Assembly: GCA_035626155.1 (NCBI GenBank)
Contig: DASPOF010000092.1
Location: forward strand, 1 to 32,699
Length of the DNA stretch: 32,699 nt
Source of the DNA: DASPOF01 sp035626155
GTDB taxonomy: Bacteria > Desulfobacterota > Binatia > Binatales > Binataceae
Reading direction: 5' to 3'
Within the stretch, counting starts at the first letter, position 1. Each line of letters starts with the position of its first letter. Position numbers and translations under genes: made by a program. Below the pieces are notes generated by a model. The model searched no databases. It saw nothing but the letters and a program-made list of their open reading frames with translations, and was not told the DNA's origin. Below, piece after piece: positions 8,917 through 17,088 of this stretch.

Positions 8917-9069
8917 CTACCTGGAAATGAGTCCGCCGAGCATCGCGGCCCACATAAGCGCGAGCAGCGCAAAGTAAACGGACAGAAGGAATGTCGTTCC
9001 GCGCGGGGGCGGGACTGGCTGAGGCGGTGGCGGGGCCTCGCGGGTCGCTGATGCTCCGGACTCGGCCAT
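8917..9069 (-). CDS. cbaD: small single-helix oxidase subunit (subunit IIa-like)
   Basis: A 50-residue product from the ATG at 9069, with an AGGGGGT ribosome-binding site about 10 bases upstream. The first 28 residues are Ala/Pro-rich, followed by one membrane helix (FLLSVYFALLALMWAAMLGGLI). It ends 4 bp before the subunit II start, the place where Thermus ba3 operons encode the one-helix subunit IIa. The assignment rests on size, topology and gene order rather than sequence identity. A longer reading from 9162 exists but its extra N-terminus looks non-coding. Confidence 0.65.
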   Translation of the reverse strand: MAESGASATREAPPPPQPVPPPRGTTFLLSVYFALLALMWAAMLGGLISR

Positions 9070-9173
9070 ACCGGGCGTACCCCCTGGCTCAGTCAGAGAG
9101 GATGCGCAACGGCGCACCCTGCGACACGCGGCAACGCTGCCACAAGTACCGGCGAGATTCAAGCACGAAATCA

Positions 9174-9263
9174 GGCATTATGCCGACTTCCGAATTATGC
9201 CGCGTTGTCTCGCGCTCATTCTCTGAAGGCGAGGTATCTGGTGCGCAATGGCGGCATAATTCG
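9174..9263. repeat. att-like array of ATTATGCCG motifs (two direct, one inverted)
   Basis: ATTATGCCG occurs at 9177-9185 and 9194-9202 (17-bp period), and its inverse CGGCATAAT at 9252-9260. The second and third form a perfect 13-bp inverted repeat, CGAATTATGCCGC (9191-9203) and GCGGCATAATTCG (9251-9263), with partial matching beyond. The first lies in the short palindrome GGCATTATGCC. Such grouped direct and inverted core sites are typical of tyrosine-recombinase binding regions, and an integrase remnant lies 1.2 kb away. Nothing else was recognised in the gap 9070-9364. Confidence 0.6.
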
Positions 9264-9364
9264 AAAGGCGTGGGCCTCGCCCCGGATCCCTCCACTCGAT
9301 CTCCGTGAGCGACGGTGGGCCGAATCGATGCCGACTGTTATGTTGACGGCGGAACGAGCAGCAC

Positions 9365-10192
9365 ATGCGCCCAGTTCGGCAGTCAGCCGCTGAGAAGTCG
9401 TCGGATACCGTTGGGTCTGCGGGCCGGTCGCCGCTGATCTTCTTCATTTTGATCTTCGTTCTTTCCATTCCGTTCTGGTTGATCGGCGCTGTGACGAGTC
9501 GCGAAGTACTGCCGGGTCTGCCGATGAGTTCGTTTATGTGGATCTGCCCAGTGACGGCAGCAGCGATACTCGTATATCGAGAGAGAGAGGCTGCGGGTGT
9601 AATCGAGCTGCTCAGGAGATCGTTCGACTACCAGCGAATCAGGGCGAACGTCTGGTATACGCCGCTTGTTCTCCTGATGCCCGGCGTGACGGTCCTCGCG
9701 TATGGGCTGATGCGCCTGATGAGGCAACCGCTTCCAGCGCCGCAGTTGCCGGGGCCGGCAACGCTGGCGTTATTCGTTGCGCTTTCCATCGCCGCCTTGT
9801 GTGAGGAGCTCGGTTGGTCGGGATACGTCGCGGACCCGATGCTGAAACGATTTAGCGCGCTCGAAGCCGGCATTCTCATCGGGCTGGTGTGGGCCGTTTG
9901 GCACTGGGTCCCGCTGGTGCAGGCTCATCGATCGGCAGACTGGATCGGCTGGTGGTCGCTGTACACGGTAGCTTCACGGGTACTGATCATCTGGTTATAC
10001 AACAACACCGGCAGGAGCGTGTTCGCGGCTGCTCTGTACCATGATGTCATGAACCTCTGTTGGCAGCTGTTTCCGATCCATGGCTCACATTGGGATCCGC
10101 GCGTCACAGGCCTGCTCGTGACGTTCGTGGCCGCGCTCGTCACCGTCGTCTGGGGACCTCGAAGTTTAGCTCGATGTAGAACCGCCGGCTGA
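9365..10192 (+). CDS. CPBP-family intramembrane protease (Abi)
   Basis: A 275-residue membrane protein with about seven or eight hydrophobic segments. It carries the three CPBP/Rce1 motifs: C-E-E-L-G-W-S-G-Y with the glutamate pair at 147-148, WAVWHW with His180, and ALYHDVMN with His226. The usual arginine after the glutamate pair (EExxR) is Ser here, a departure also known in some members. Family proteins are zinc- or glutamate-type intramembrane peptidases, often linked to bacteriocin self-immunity or membrane-protein processing. The gene stands alone between the oxidase operon and an integrase remnant. Its codons look less GC-biased than the flanking genes, and I infer it was acquired with that element. 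Confidence 0.82.
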   Translation: MRPVRQSAAEKSSDTVGSAGRSPLIFFILIFVLSIPFWLIGAVTSREVLPGLPMSSFMWICPVTAAAILVYREREAAGVIELLRRSFDYQRIRANVWYTPLVLLMPGVTVLAYGLMRLMRQPLPAPQLPGPATLALFVALSIAALCEELGWSGYVADPMLKRFSALEAGILIGLVWAVWHWVPLVQAHRSADWIGWWSLYTVASRVLIIWLYNNTGRSVFAAALYHDVMNLCWQLFPIHGSHWDPRVTGLLVTFVAALVTVVWGPRSLARCRTAG

Positions 10193-10464
10193 TCGATCCC
10201 GTGGTCAGGCGTTGTGCATTTCCTCGCCTTCAGCATTCGACGGCGGGTTGGCGCCTGTCCTATAGCCTTGGCCGGCTGCGCCGGGGTGTGGGAGTTGCTG
10301 AAGCTCAGCGAATCGGTTTGGCGGCGCCGAGAATGGACCATAACGCGATGGGTTGCGGCGCCGATCCAACCGGGACGCGACCAGCGAAGCGCTTCTGACT
10401 CGCTGACGATCCGATCCTCCGAGTCCAGTCGCCCCGCCTTTCGCCAGGACGGAAGGAGAGGCAG

Positions 10465-10806
10465 ATGACATTGGCGAGGAATCCGGACGACGACGAACGG
10501 GCTGATGAGGCGGGATGGCGGTGGTCTCATAGGAAAACTTTCCTGGAAGGGCTCGCTGCGCAGGGCTACGCGGCAGTCACGATCCAGGAATACCGGACGA
10601 TAGCCGGCAGGTTCTGTGATGCAATCGAGGAACGTGGTCTTCGGATCGGCGATCTCGATGCTGCGACCACCGAGCGCCTCCGGCACTCGGTCCTGAGCGG
10701 GGTTAGTGGCAGTACTCGCAGCTATGCCAAGTTCTGCGCGCGCCGGTTCATCGATCATCTCGTCGAGGCCTGGGCGGCGAAGTGCGGCGCCTGCGGATGC
10801 GCTTGA
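10465..10806 (+). pseudogene. truncated tyrosine recombinase/integrase (N-terminal SAM-like domain only)
   Basis: A 113-residue frame with a strong AAGGAGAGG ribosome-binding site ending 5 bases before the ATG at 10465. Residues 25-100 (FLEGLAAQGYAAVTIQEYR, then IGDLDAATTERLRHSVL, then STRSYAKFCARRFIDHLVE) match the pattern of the phage-integrase N-terminal SAM-like, core-binding domain. The catalytic domain with the R-H-R-Y residues is absent: the frame stops at 10806 and the merR gene begins 28 bp later. It is best read as the surviving 5' end of an integrase or transposon-type recombinase; a stand-alone small DNA-binding protein is less likely. The 272 bp before it (10193-10464) hold nothing I recognise. 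Confidence 0.6.
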
Positions 10807-10820
10807 ATCCCGCGAGCAAC

Positions 10821-10833
10821 TACCCTAAGAGTA
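10821..10833. promoter_or_regulatory. candidate MerR operator palindrome
   Basis: TACCCTAAGAGTA is an odd-centred dyad (TAC-n-CT-n-AG-n-GTA) ending one base before the merR ATG at 10835. A weak -35-like TTGAAT (10803-10808) and a poor -10 TAAGAG (10826-10831) with a 17-bp gap overlap it, which fits autoregulation by the MerR protein, but the promoter match is weak. Confidence 0.4.
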
Positions 10834-10834
10834 A

Positions 10835-11596
10835 ATGCTCATGAGATCGTACAGCCTGGCTGAGCTGGTCGAGACCTCGGCGTTCTCCGTCGATACCATC
10901 CGCTACTACCAGAGCCTCGGCCTGCTCGACGGCCCGGAGCATCGCGGCCGCACCGCGATTTACAACGAATCGCATCTCAGGCGGCTGCGGTTGATTCGCT
11001 CGATGTCGGAGCGCGGACTCCCGCTCAAGCTGGTCAAAACCATGCTGCTGCGTCCGAAAAAGGACGCCGTCGATCGCGCGCTTTGGGCCGCGGTCAAGGA
11101 GAAGGCGCGCGAGGCGCGCTACACGAGCGCCGACTTCGCCAGACTCCTCGGCATTCCCAAGGGGCTGCTGGCCCTGGTCGAGCGATCGGAGCTGCGCGAG
11201 GCGATCCAGGACGAAACCGGGACGAATGTTTTTTCCGACGCCGACCTCGAGGCGGGGCGCGGCGTCATGCGCCTGCTCGAGTACGGCGTGCCGCTTACGG
11301 CGCTGCTCGATATCGCCCTCAAACATCATCGCGCGACCAGCCGCACCGTGGACGAGGCGATCGATCTTTTCAACAACCATGTCCGCGGCCGCGAGGGCGA
11401 GGGGGCGAGCGTCGAGGCGGTAGCGGATGCATTTCGCGAGATGGCCCCGATCGTCGTGTCGCTGGTTGCGCAACACTTTCACCGGCTGCTCGTCGGGCGG
11501 GCGCTGACGCGCATCAAGCAGACCGGGGACAAACGCGCGTTTCGGGTCGCGCAGCGCACTGCCGGGCAAGTCAGGTTTAAAGTGGCGCTGCGATGA
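10835..11596 (+). CDS. MerR-family regulator with a second HTH-like segment
   Basis: A 253-residue protein. Residues 5-72 are a clear MerR winged helix (YSLAELVETSAFSVDTIRYY, LLDGPEHRGRTAIYNESHL, RLRLIRSMSERGLPL). Residues 96-163 (YTSADFARLLGIPKGLLAL, then FSDADLEAGRGVMRLLEYG) look like a degenerate second MerR-type HTH, followed by a helical C-terminus with no metal-binding Cys cluster. Start is the ATG at 10835; an in-frame ATG at 10841 is equally possible and would drop two residues. It is the first gene of the men operon and its stop overlaps the menG start (ATGA), so I infer that it controls menaquinone synthesis. Effector unknown. Confidence 0.85.
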   Translation: MLMRSYSLAELVETSAFSVDTIRYYQSLGLLDGPEHRGRTAIYNESHLRRLRLIRSMSERGLPLKLVKTMLLRPKKDAVDRALWAAVKEKAREARYTSADFARLLGIPKGLLALVERSELREAIQDETGTNVFSDADLEAGRGVMRLLEYGVPLTALLDIALKHHRATSRTVDEAIDLFNNHVRGREGEGASVEAVADAFREMAPIVVSLVAQHFHRLLVGRALTRIKQTGDKRAFRVAQRTAGQVRFKVALR

Positions 11597-12276
11597 ACCT
11601 CCCCGACGCCGGCAGCAAGGCCGCGGTGGTCGAAGCGATGTTCGACCGCATCGCGCCGCGCTACGACCTGATGAATCGCCTGATGACGTTCGGCATGGAT
11701 CGCACGTGGCGGCGATACGCGGTCGAGGCGCTGGCGCTGCCGCGCGGCTCGCGCGCGCTCGATCTGGCGTGCGGCACCGGGGATTTCTGCGCCGAGCTTG
11801 CACGAGCCGGCGTCAGCGCGGTGGGGCTGGATTTTTCCTCCGAGATGTTGCGCGTGGCGCGGCCGCGCCTGCCCGCCGCCGCGTTGGTCCGCGGGGATGC
11901 GCTCCGCCTGCCTCTTCGCACGGGCTCATTCGATGCGGTCGTGTCGGGCTTTGCGCTGCGCAACTTCGCGAACCTCGAGGAGCCGATGCGCGAGTGTTAT
12001 CGGGTGCTCAAGAGCGGCGGGAAGATCGCGCTGCTCGAGGTCGATACGCCGGCGTCCGCGCTGCTGCGCATCGGGCATCGCGCCTACTTTCACAAGATCG
12101 TGCCGTTGATAGGCCGGCTCGTGGACCGCGAGGCTTACTCGTACCTGCCCGCGTCGGCGGTCTATCTCGTCGATGAAGCGCATCTGCTCGGCGTGCTGGC
12201 CAAAGCGGGATTCCGCGAACTCAAGAAGCGCCGCCTGCTTGGCGGAGCGGTGCAATTGCTCACCGGGAGCCGCTAG
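11593..12276 (+). CDS. menG: demethylmenaquinone methyltransferase
   Basis: A 227-residue class I SAM methyltransferase of the UbiE/MenG family: FDRIAPRYDLMNRLMTFGMD at residues 17-36 is the family signature, LDLACGTGDF at 56-65 is SAM motif I, and GFALRNFANLEEPMRECYR is the second family signature. It methylates demethylmenaquinone to menaquinone, the last step of the pathway, at the membrane surface. Placement at the head of seven men genes argues for the menaquinone rather than the ubiquinone reaction. The start overlaps the merR stop by ATGA. Length is a little short of the E. coli 251 residues. Confidence 0.93.
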   Translation: MNLPDAGSKAAVVEAMFDRIAPRYDLMNRLMTFGMDRTWRRYAVEALALPRGSRALDLACGTGDFCAELARAGVSAVGLDFSSEMLRVARPRLPAAALVRGDALRLPLRTGSFDAVVSGFALRNFANLEEPMRECYRVLKSGGKIALLEVDTPASALLRIGHRAYFHKIVPLIGRLVDREAYSYLPASAVYLVDEAHLLGVLAKAGFRELKKRRLLGGAVQLLTGSR

Positions 12277-12294
12277 CTTCGAGGATCGACGCCG

Positions 12295-13614
12295 ATGTTT
12301 GATGCTCGCTCGGTTTCGGTCGAAACGGTTGCGTTCAACGAACCGATCGATTTGCAGCAGGTGCTGCGGTTGCGGGGCGGCGTTCCGGTCTTCTATTGGG
12401 AACATCCCGAGCGCGGCGTGGCGATCGCCGCGGCGGGCGCGGCGGCTGAATTCACCGCCAGCGGCATCGGCCGGCTCCGGGAAATATCGGAATCTGCGCG
12501 CCGCGCGCTGCTCGCCCTGGGACAAGGATCGAATGCGGCGCTCGACGGGCGCGGTCCGCTGGCCGTCGGCGGATTCGGATTCTCGGATCGGCCGAGCGCG
12601 GCGCCCGAATGGCGCGAGTTCCCATCGGCAAAACTCGTTCTGCCCCAACTGCTGTGGGTTCGAGCGGGCACGCGATGCACGCTCACCCGGATTTGGCCGA
12701 ACGGCCGCAGAGATCCGCTCGATGCTCTCGAGTCCGAGGTCATGGCGGCGCGGCCGCAATGCCCGCGCGCGGCGCGACCGGCCTTGGATATCGGACCAGC
12801 CGACGACCTCGAACAGCGCGACTGGCGCGCGCGCGTCGAACGCGCGCAATCGCAAATCATCGCGAAAAATCTGAGCAAAGTCGTGCTTTCCCGCCGCCGC
12901 GAGATCGCGGGCCGCGATCCATTCGACCCCGCAGCGATCATCGAGCAGGCCCGCGCGACGCGCCCATCATGCTTCAACTTCTGCCTGCGCCCCGGCGCGA
13001 CCTCATTCGTGGGCTCGACGCCTGAACTGCTCGTTCGCCTCGAGCGGGACCGGGTCGTGTCCGGCGCGCTTGCCGGATCGGCGCCGCGCGGCGCGACCGA
13101 GGCCGAAGATCGAGCGCTCGGCGAATCGCTACTGGCCTCGGCCAAGGACCGCGAGGAACACGAGCTGGTGGTAAGCGCGGTCCGAATGATGCTCAAGACC
13201 GAGGCGGCGCTGTCCGCGGGCGGCGCACCGCAGCTCGTCCGCCTGCCCGAAGTACAACATCTATTTACGCCGATCGAAGGCAGATTGTGGGGCGATCGGA
13301 CCGTGCTGGAAATTGCCTCCCTGCTTCATCCCACGCCCGCGGTATGCGGCGTCCCGCGCGAGTTGGCAAGCGTGATCATCGAGCGCGAGGAACCCTGGCG
13401 CGGCTGGTACACCGGAGCGGTCGGATGGATGAACGCGCGCGGCGAGGGCGAGTTTGCAGTCGCGCTGCGCGCCGGGCTAATCGATGGGAGAAAATTCTTT
13501 CTGTGGGCCGGCGCGGGAATCGTCCGCGGCTCGGATCCGGACGCCGAATTCGCCGAGACCGAAATCAAAATGTCGGCGCTCATCAGGGATGAGACTCTTG
13601 GAACCGCCGCGTAG
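12295..13614 (+). CDS. menF: isochorismate synthase
   Basis: A 439-residue chorismate-binding enzyme. The C-terminal catalytic half carries the family motifs in order: LSKVVLSR, FVGSTPELLVRLE, SGALAGSAPRG, KDREEHELVV, VQHLFTPIEG, HPTPAVCGVP and EREEPWRGWYTGAVGW, with the Mg-binding glutamates in the EHE and EREE segments. It converts chorismate to isochorismate, the committed step of menaquinone synthesis. The N-terminal 170 residues are the usual variable lobe. A GAGG lies about 10 bases before the ATG at 12295. Its end overlaps the menD start by 26 bp, so the two are coupled. Confidence 0.94.
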   Translation: MFDARSVSVETVAFNEPIDLQQVLRLRGGVPVFYWEHPERGVAIAAAGAAAEFTASGIGRLREISESARRALLALGQGSNAALDGRGPLAVGGFGFSDRPSAAPEWREFPSAKLVLPQLLWVRAGTRCTLTRIWPNGRRDPLDALESEVMAARPQCPRAARPALDIGPADDLEQRDWRARVERAQSQIIAKNLSKVVLSRRREIAGRDPFDPAAIIEQARATRPSCFNFCLRPGATSFVGSTPELLVRLERDRVVSGALAGSAPRGATEAEDRALGESLLASAKDREEHELVVSAVRMMLKTEAALSAGGAPQLVRLPEVQHLFTPIEGRLWGDRTVLEIASLLHPTPAVCGVPRELASVIIEREEPWRGWYTGAVGWMNARGEGEFAVALRAGLIDGRKFFLWAGAGIVRGSDPDAEFAETEIKMSALIRDETLGTAA

Positions 13615-15388
13615 TCCAAACAGCCGCGCAGCCGCCGCGATGGCCCAGGAGTTCGCTCGCGCCGGGGTGACGGATGCGTGCATTTCGCCGGGCTCCCGCT
13701 CGACCGCGATCGTGACGGGATTGCTCCGCAGCCGCTCGATCCAGCCCTGGGTGATTCTCGACGAGCGCAGCGCCGGTTTCTTTGCGATGGGAATGGCGCG
13801 CGAGAAGCGCCGCCCCGTGCTCCTCGTATGCACCTCCGGCACCGCCGCGGCGAATTACCTGCCCGCGGTGGTCGAGGCATCGCTGTCGAATATTCCATTG
13901 ATAGTCGTCACCGCGGATCGCCCGCGCGAGGCGCGCGATTTCCGCTCCGCGCAAACCATCGATCAGGTGCGGCTATACGGAAGCCACGCGCGATGGAGCG
14001 TCGATCTGGCGACTCCGCACGCCGGCGATGCGCTCGATAGCTACTACCGCACGGTCGCCTCCCGCGCGGTGGCGACCGCGATGCGCGCGCCGGCGGGACC
14101 CGTGCATCTCAACTTTCCCATGCGCGAGCCGCTCATCGACGTCGAAGAGGAAGCCGCCGCGCTGCGGGATTCGCCGCGCTCCGTCCAGCCAGACTTGAAC
14201 GCGCCGCGCGCGCGCGTCTATCCGGTGCGATCGGTTCTGAGCGATGAGTCCGTCGGCGCGATCGCCGAAAAATTGCGCGGCCTGGAGAGAGGAGCGATCG
14301 TGTGCGGTCCGCGCGCCGCGGGTCGCGCCGAGGATGCCCGCGCGGTCGCGCGGCTTGCCGAGCGGCTGAGCTGGCCGATCCTCGCCGATCCGCTGTCGGG
14401 CCTGCGCGTGGGCGCGCACGATGGCTCGCGCGTGGTCGATTCATACGACGTGCTCCTGCGCGACCCGGCATTTTGCGAGGCTCACCAACTCGATGCGATT
14501 TTTCAGATCGGCGACCCGCCGGTTTCCAAGCCGCTCGCGCAATTCATGGCGGCATCGCGGCGGTTCCACCTGATGGTGGCCGAGCCGGGAACCTGGCCCG
14601 ATCCGCTTCACGTGGCCACCGATGTCGCGGCAGTGACCGCCGCCGAGTTTTGCGATGCGCTCGCGGCGGCGCTCGGCGGCTCGGCGCGGGCATCGTCCTG
14701 GCTCGATGCGTGGCTCGGTGCATCGGCCAAAGTCCGCGCGGCGCTCGACGAGGCGCTCGCCGCCGAAACCTCGATGTTCGAGCCGAAGGTCATAACCGAG
14801 ACGATTCGGCTGATTCCGGACGGCGCGCTGGTTCACGCCGGCAACAGCATGCCGGTGCGCGACATGGATACGTTCGTGGGCCGCGCGCCTCGCGATCTCG
14901 TGCTTGAGGGCAATCGCGGCGCGAGCGGCATCGATGGCGTGCTCTCGACCGCTCTGGGAGCGGCCGCCGCCCGCATGGATCCGACGGTCCTGATTCTCGG
15001 CGACTTGAGCTGTCTGCACGACATCGGCGGCTTGCAAATCGCGGCGCGCTACCCGATTCACCTGCTGGTCATCGTGATCAATAACGACGGCGGCGGAATT
15101 TTTTCCTTCCTGCCGCAGGCCGGGCTCGGCGATCCCTTCGAGACTTTCTTCGGGACGCCGCACGGGCTCGGTTTCGAGAAAGCCTCGGCGCTCGGCCGCG
15201 CGCGATACGCGCAAGCAAGCTCGTGGGCCGGCTTCGAGGCTGTGGTTTCTTCCGCGCTCCGCGAACCGGGGCTGCACCTGCTCGAAATTCGAAGCGAACG
15301 AAATCGGAATTTTAAGACGCATCGCCGAGTGATCGAGGCCGCCCTCGATCGGCTGCGGGGCGAAGCGGCGATCAAGGGCGCGCGGTGA
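13589..15388 (+). CDS. menD: SEPHCHC synthase
   Basis: A 599-residue ThDP enzyme that joins isochorismate and 2-oxoglutarate. Visible are ISPGSRSTAI near residue 31, ILDERSAGFFAMG with the cofactor-activating glutamate, TSGTAAANYLPAVVEA, and the ThDP/Mg motif running from GDLS (Asp472) to INNDGGGIF (Asn498-499). I chose the ATG at 13589, which lies inside the end of menF and gives the short lead MRLLEPPRSPNSRAAAAMAQ expected before FARAGV. The frame continues upstream to 13484 but that part is antisense-free menF sequence read in another frame. The stop overlaps the GTG of menH. Confidence 0.94.
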   Translation: MRLLEPPRSPNSRAAAAMAQEFARAGVTDACISPGSRSTAIVTGLLRSRSIQPWVILDERSAGFFAMGMAREKRRPVLLVCTSGTAAANYLPAVVEASLSNIPLIVVTADRPREARDFRSAQTIDQVRLYGSHARWSVDLATPHAGDALDSYYRTVASRAVATAMRAPAGPVHLNFPMREPLIDVEEEAAALRDSPRSVQPDLNAPRARVYPVRSVLSDESVGAIAEKLRGLERGAIVCGPRAAGRAEDARAVARLAERLSWPILADPLSGLRVGAHDGSRVVDSYDVLLRDPAFCEAHQLDAIFQIGDPPVSKPLAQFMAASRRFHLMVAEPGTWPDPLHVATDVAAVTAAEFCDALAAALGGSARASSWLDAWLGASAKVRAALDEALAAETSMFEPKVITETIRLIPDGALVHAGNSMPVRDMDTFVGRAPRDLVLEGNRGASGIDGVLSTALGAAAARMDPTVLILGDLSCLHDIGGLQIAARYPIHLLVIVINNDGGGIFSFLPQAGLGDPFETFFGTPHGLGFEKASALGRARYAQASSWAGFEAVVSSALREPGLHLLEIRSERNRNFKTHRRVIEAALDRLRGEAAIKGAR

Positions 15389-16233
15389 TTCGGCAACTGA
15401 GCGTCGGCGGCTCCTTGATCGAACTCGACGACGAGGGCCCGCGCGCACCGGCGCCGGGCAGCCCGCCGCGCGAGCCGATCGTTCTGCTTCACGGATTTAC
15501 CGGAAGCAGGGACATTTGGCTCGACCTTCGCGAGAAACTATGCCCCGACCGCCGCGTGATCAGCTTCGATTTGCCGGGACACGGCGGTACGCGGGTCGGC
15601 GATGAGATCGAGAATTACTCGATCGAAAGCACGAGCGCGATGGTAATTGCAGCGCTTGAGAATTTTCTCGGCGCTCCGCGCTTCGCGCTGCTCGGCTATT
15701 CGATGGGCGGCCGGCTCGCCCTGTTCATCGCGCTTAAGTACTCAACGCAGGTCAGCCGACTGGTGCTCGAGAGCGCCTCGCCCGGGATTGCCGGCGCGGA
15801 TGAGCGCGCTCGCAGGCGGGCCGACGACGGCGCGCTCGCGGCCTTCGCGCGGACCAACGGAATCGCCGCGTTCGTGGACCGCTGGGAAAAAGCGCCCCTG
15901 TTCGCATCGCTCGCCAGGCTCCCGCCCGATACGCTCCGGCGCTTGCGAGAGCAGCGGATCCGGTGTTCAGCCGAGGAGCTGGCGCGGAGCCTAATCGGGA
16001 TGGGTACCGGCGTTCAGCCGTGGCTCGGCGATGAACTCGCCGCGCTGCGCATCCCGGTCCTCGTCATCGCCGGAGCGATGGATCAGAAGTTTGTCGAGAT
16101 CGGCAAGTATATGTGCTCGCAGATCCCGAATAGTCAGTTTCAGATTATCGGCGGCGCCGGACACATGCCGCATCTGGAGCAACCCTCGCAGTTTTGGCGC
16201 GCGGTTGCGGACTTCCTCGATGCGGCACCGTGA
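15385..16233 (+). CDS. menH: SHCHC synthase
   Basis: A 282-residue alpha/beta hydrolase-fold enzyme that eliminates pyruvate from SEPHCHC. It has VLLHGFTGS (33-41), the nucleophile elbow GYSMGGR with Ser106, Asp233 in AGAMDQKF and His260 in GAGHMPHLE, the three catalytic residues of the family. The GTG start overlaps the menD stop as GTGA. The position directly after menD is the usual one for menH and separates it from generic hydrolases. Confidence 0.9.
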   Translation: MIRQLSVGGSLIELDDEGPRAPAPGSPPREPIVLLHGFTGSRDIWLDLREKLCPDRRVISFDLPGHGGTRVGDEIENYSIESTSAMVIAALENFLGAPRFALLGYSMGGRLALFIALKYSTQVSRLVLESASPGIAGADERARRRADDGALAAFARTNGIAAFVDRWEKAPLFASLARLPPDTLRRLREQRIRCSAEELARSLIGMGTGVQPWLGDELAALRIPVLVIAGAMDQKFVEIGKYMCSQIPNSQFQIIGGAGHMPHLEQPSQFWRAVADFLDAAP

Positions 16234-16269
16234 CACGGCGCTTTCCAAACAATCCCAGGGAGAAAAACC

Positions 16270-17088
16270 ATGAGCATCGATTGGCGTGACGCCCACAAGT
16301 ACGAAGATATCAAGTTCCAGAAGGCGGAAGGGGTCGGCCGAATTACGATCAACCGTCCCGCGGTCAGAAACGCATTCCGTCCGCTCACGGTAGTCGAATT
16401 GATCGACGCCTTTAACCGCGCGCGAGAGGATCCCGAGATAGGGGTGATAATCCTCACAGGCGAAGGGCCGCAGGCATTTTGCAGCGGCGGCGATCAGCGC
16501 GTGCGCGGCGACCAGGGGTACGTCGGGGGCGACGGCGTCCCGCGGCTCAACGTGCTCGACCTCCAGAAGCTGATTCGCAGCATTCCGAAACCGGTAATCG
16601 CGATGGTGGCAGGTTTCGCGATCGGCGGCGGCCATGTCCTCCACGTGGTATGCGATCTGACTATTGCCGCCGACAACGCAGTATTCGGCCAGACCGGGCC
16701 CCGCGTCGGCAGCTTCGACGGCGGATTTGGCGCATCGCAGCTCGCGCGCCTGGTCGGCCAGAAAAAGGCGCGCGAAATCTGGTACCTCTGCCGGCGGTAC
16801 AGCGCACAGGAAGCGCTCGCAATGGGACTGGTCAATGCGGTCGTCCCTCTGGCGGAACTGGAGGACACGACGATGCAATGGTGCAGGGAAATCCTCGCGC
16901 AAAGCCCGATGGCGCTGCGCTGCCTCAAGTCGGCATTCAACGCGGAGATGGACGGGATGGCGGGAATCCAGGAACTCGCGGGCAATGCCACGCTGCTATT
17001 TTACATGAGCGAGGAGGCGCAGGAGGGACGCAACGCGTACAACCAAAAGCGCAAGCCCGACTTCTCGAGGTTCAAGCGCCTGCCGTGA
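16270..17088 (+). CDS. menB: 1,4-dihydroxy-2-naphthoyl-CoA synthase
   Basis: A 272-residue crotonase-fold enzyme that closes the second ring of the naphthoquinone from o-succinylbenzoyl-CoA. MenB-specific motifs are present: FCSGGDQ (70-76), AIGGGHVLH (117-125) and GQTGPRVGSFDGGFG (140-154) with the catalytic Asp150; the C-terminus ends in RKPDFSRFKRLP as in other MenB proteins. GGGAG at 16258-16262 lies just before the ATG at 16270. Its substrate is made by MenE, which is not in this operon. The stop overlaps the GTG of menA. Confidence 0.95.
   Translation: MSIDWRDAHKYEDIKFQKAEGVGRITINRPAVRNAFRPLTVVELIDAFNRAREDPEIGVIILTGEGPQAFCSGGDQRVRGDQGYVGGDGVPRLNVLDLQKLIRSIPKPVIAMVAGFAIGGGHVLHVVCDLTIAADNAVFGQTGPRVGSFDGGFGASQLARLVGQKKAREIWYLCRRYSAQEALAMGLVNAVVPLAELEDTTMQWCREILAQSPMALRCLKSAFNAEMDGMAGIQELAGNATLLFYMSEEAQEGRNAYNQKRKPDFSRFKRLP

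Noticed and set aside
10214..10468. 84-codon frame between the CPBP gene and the integrase remnant
   Set aside because: No ribosome-binding site, no motif, and equally long frames exist in the other directions.
9097..10805. GGATGCGC found at both ends of the island as target-site duplication
   Set aside because: Only 8 bases and GC-rich, so chance occurrence in this genome is likely; the positions do not coincide with the motif array.
13484..13588. N-terminal extension of MenD
   Set aside because: This stretch is the end of menF read in another frame; the Arg/Ser/Pro-rich translation is not family-like.
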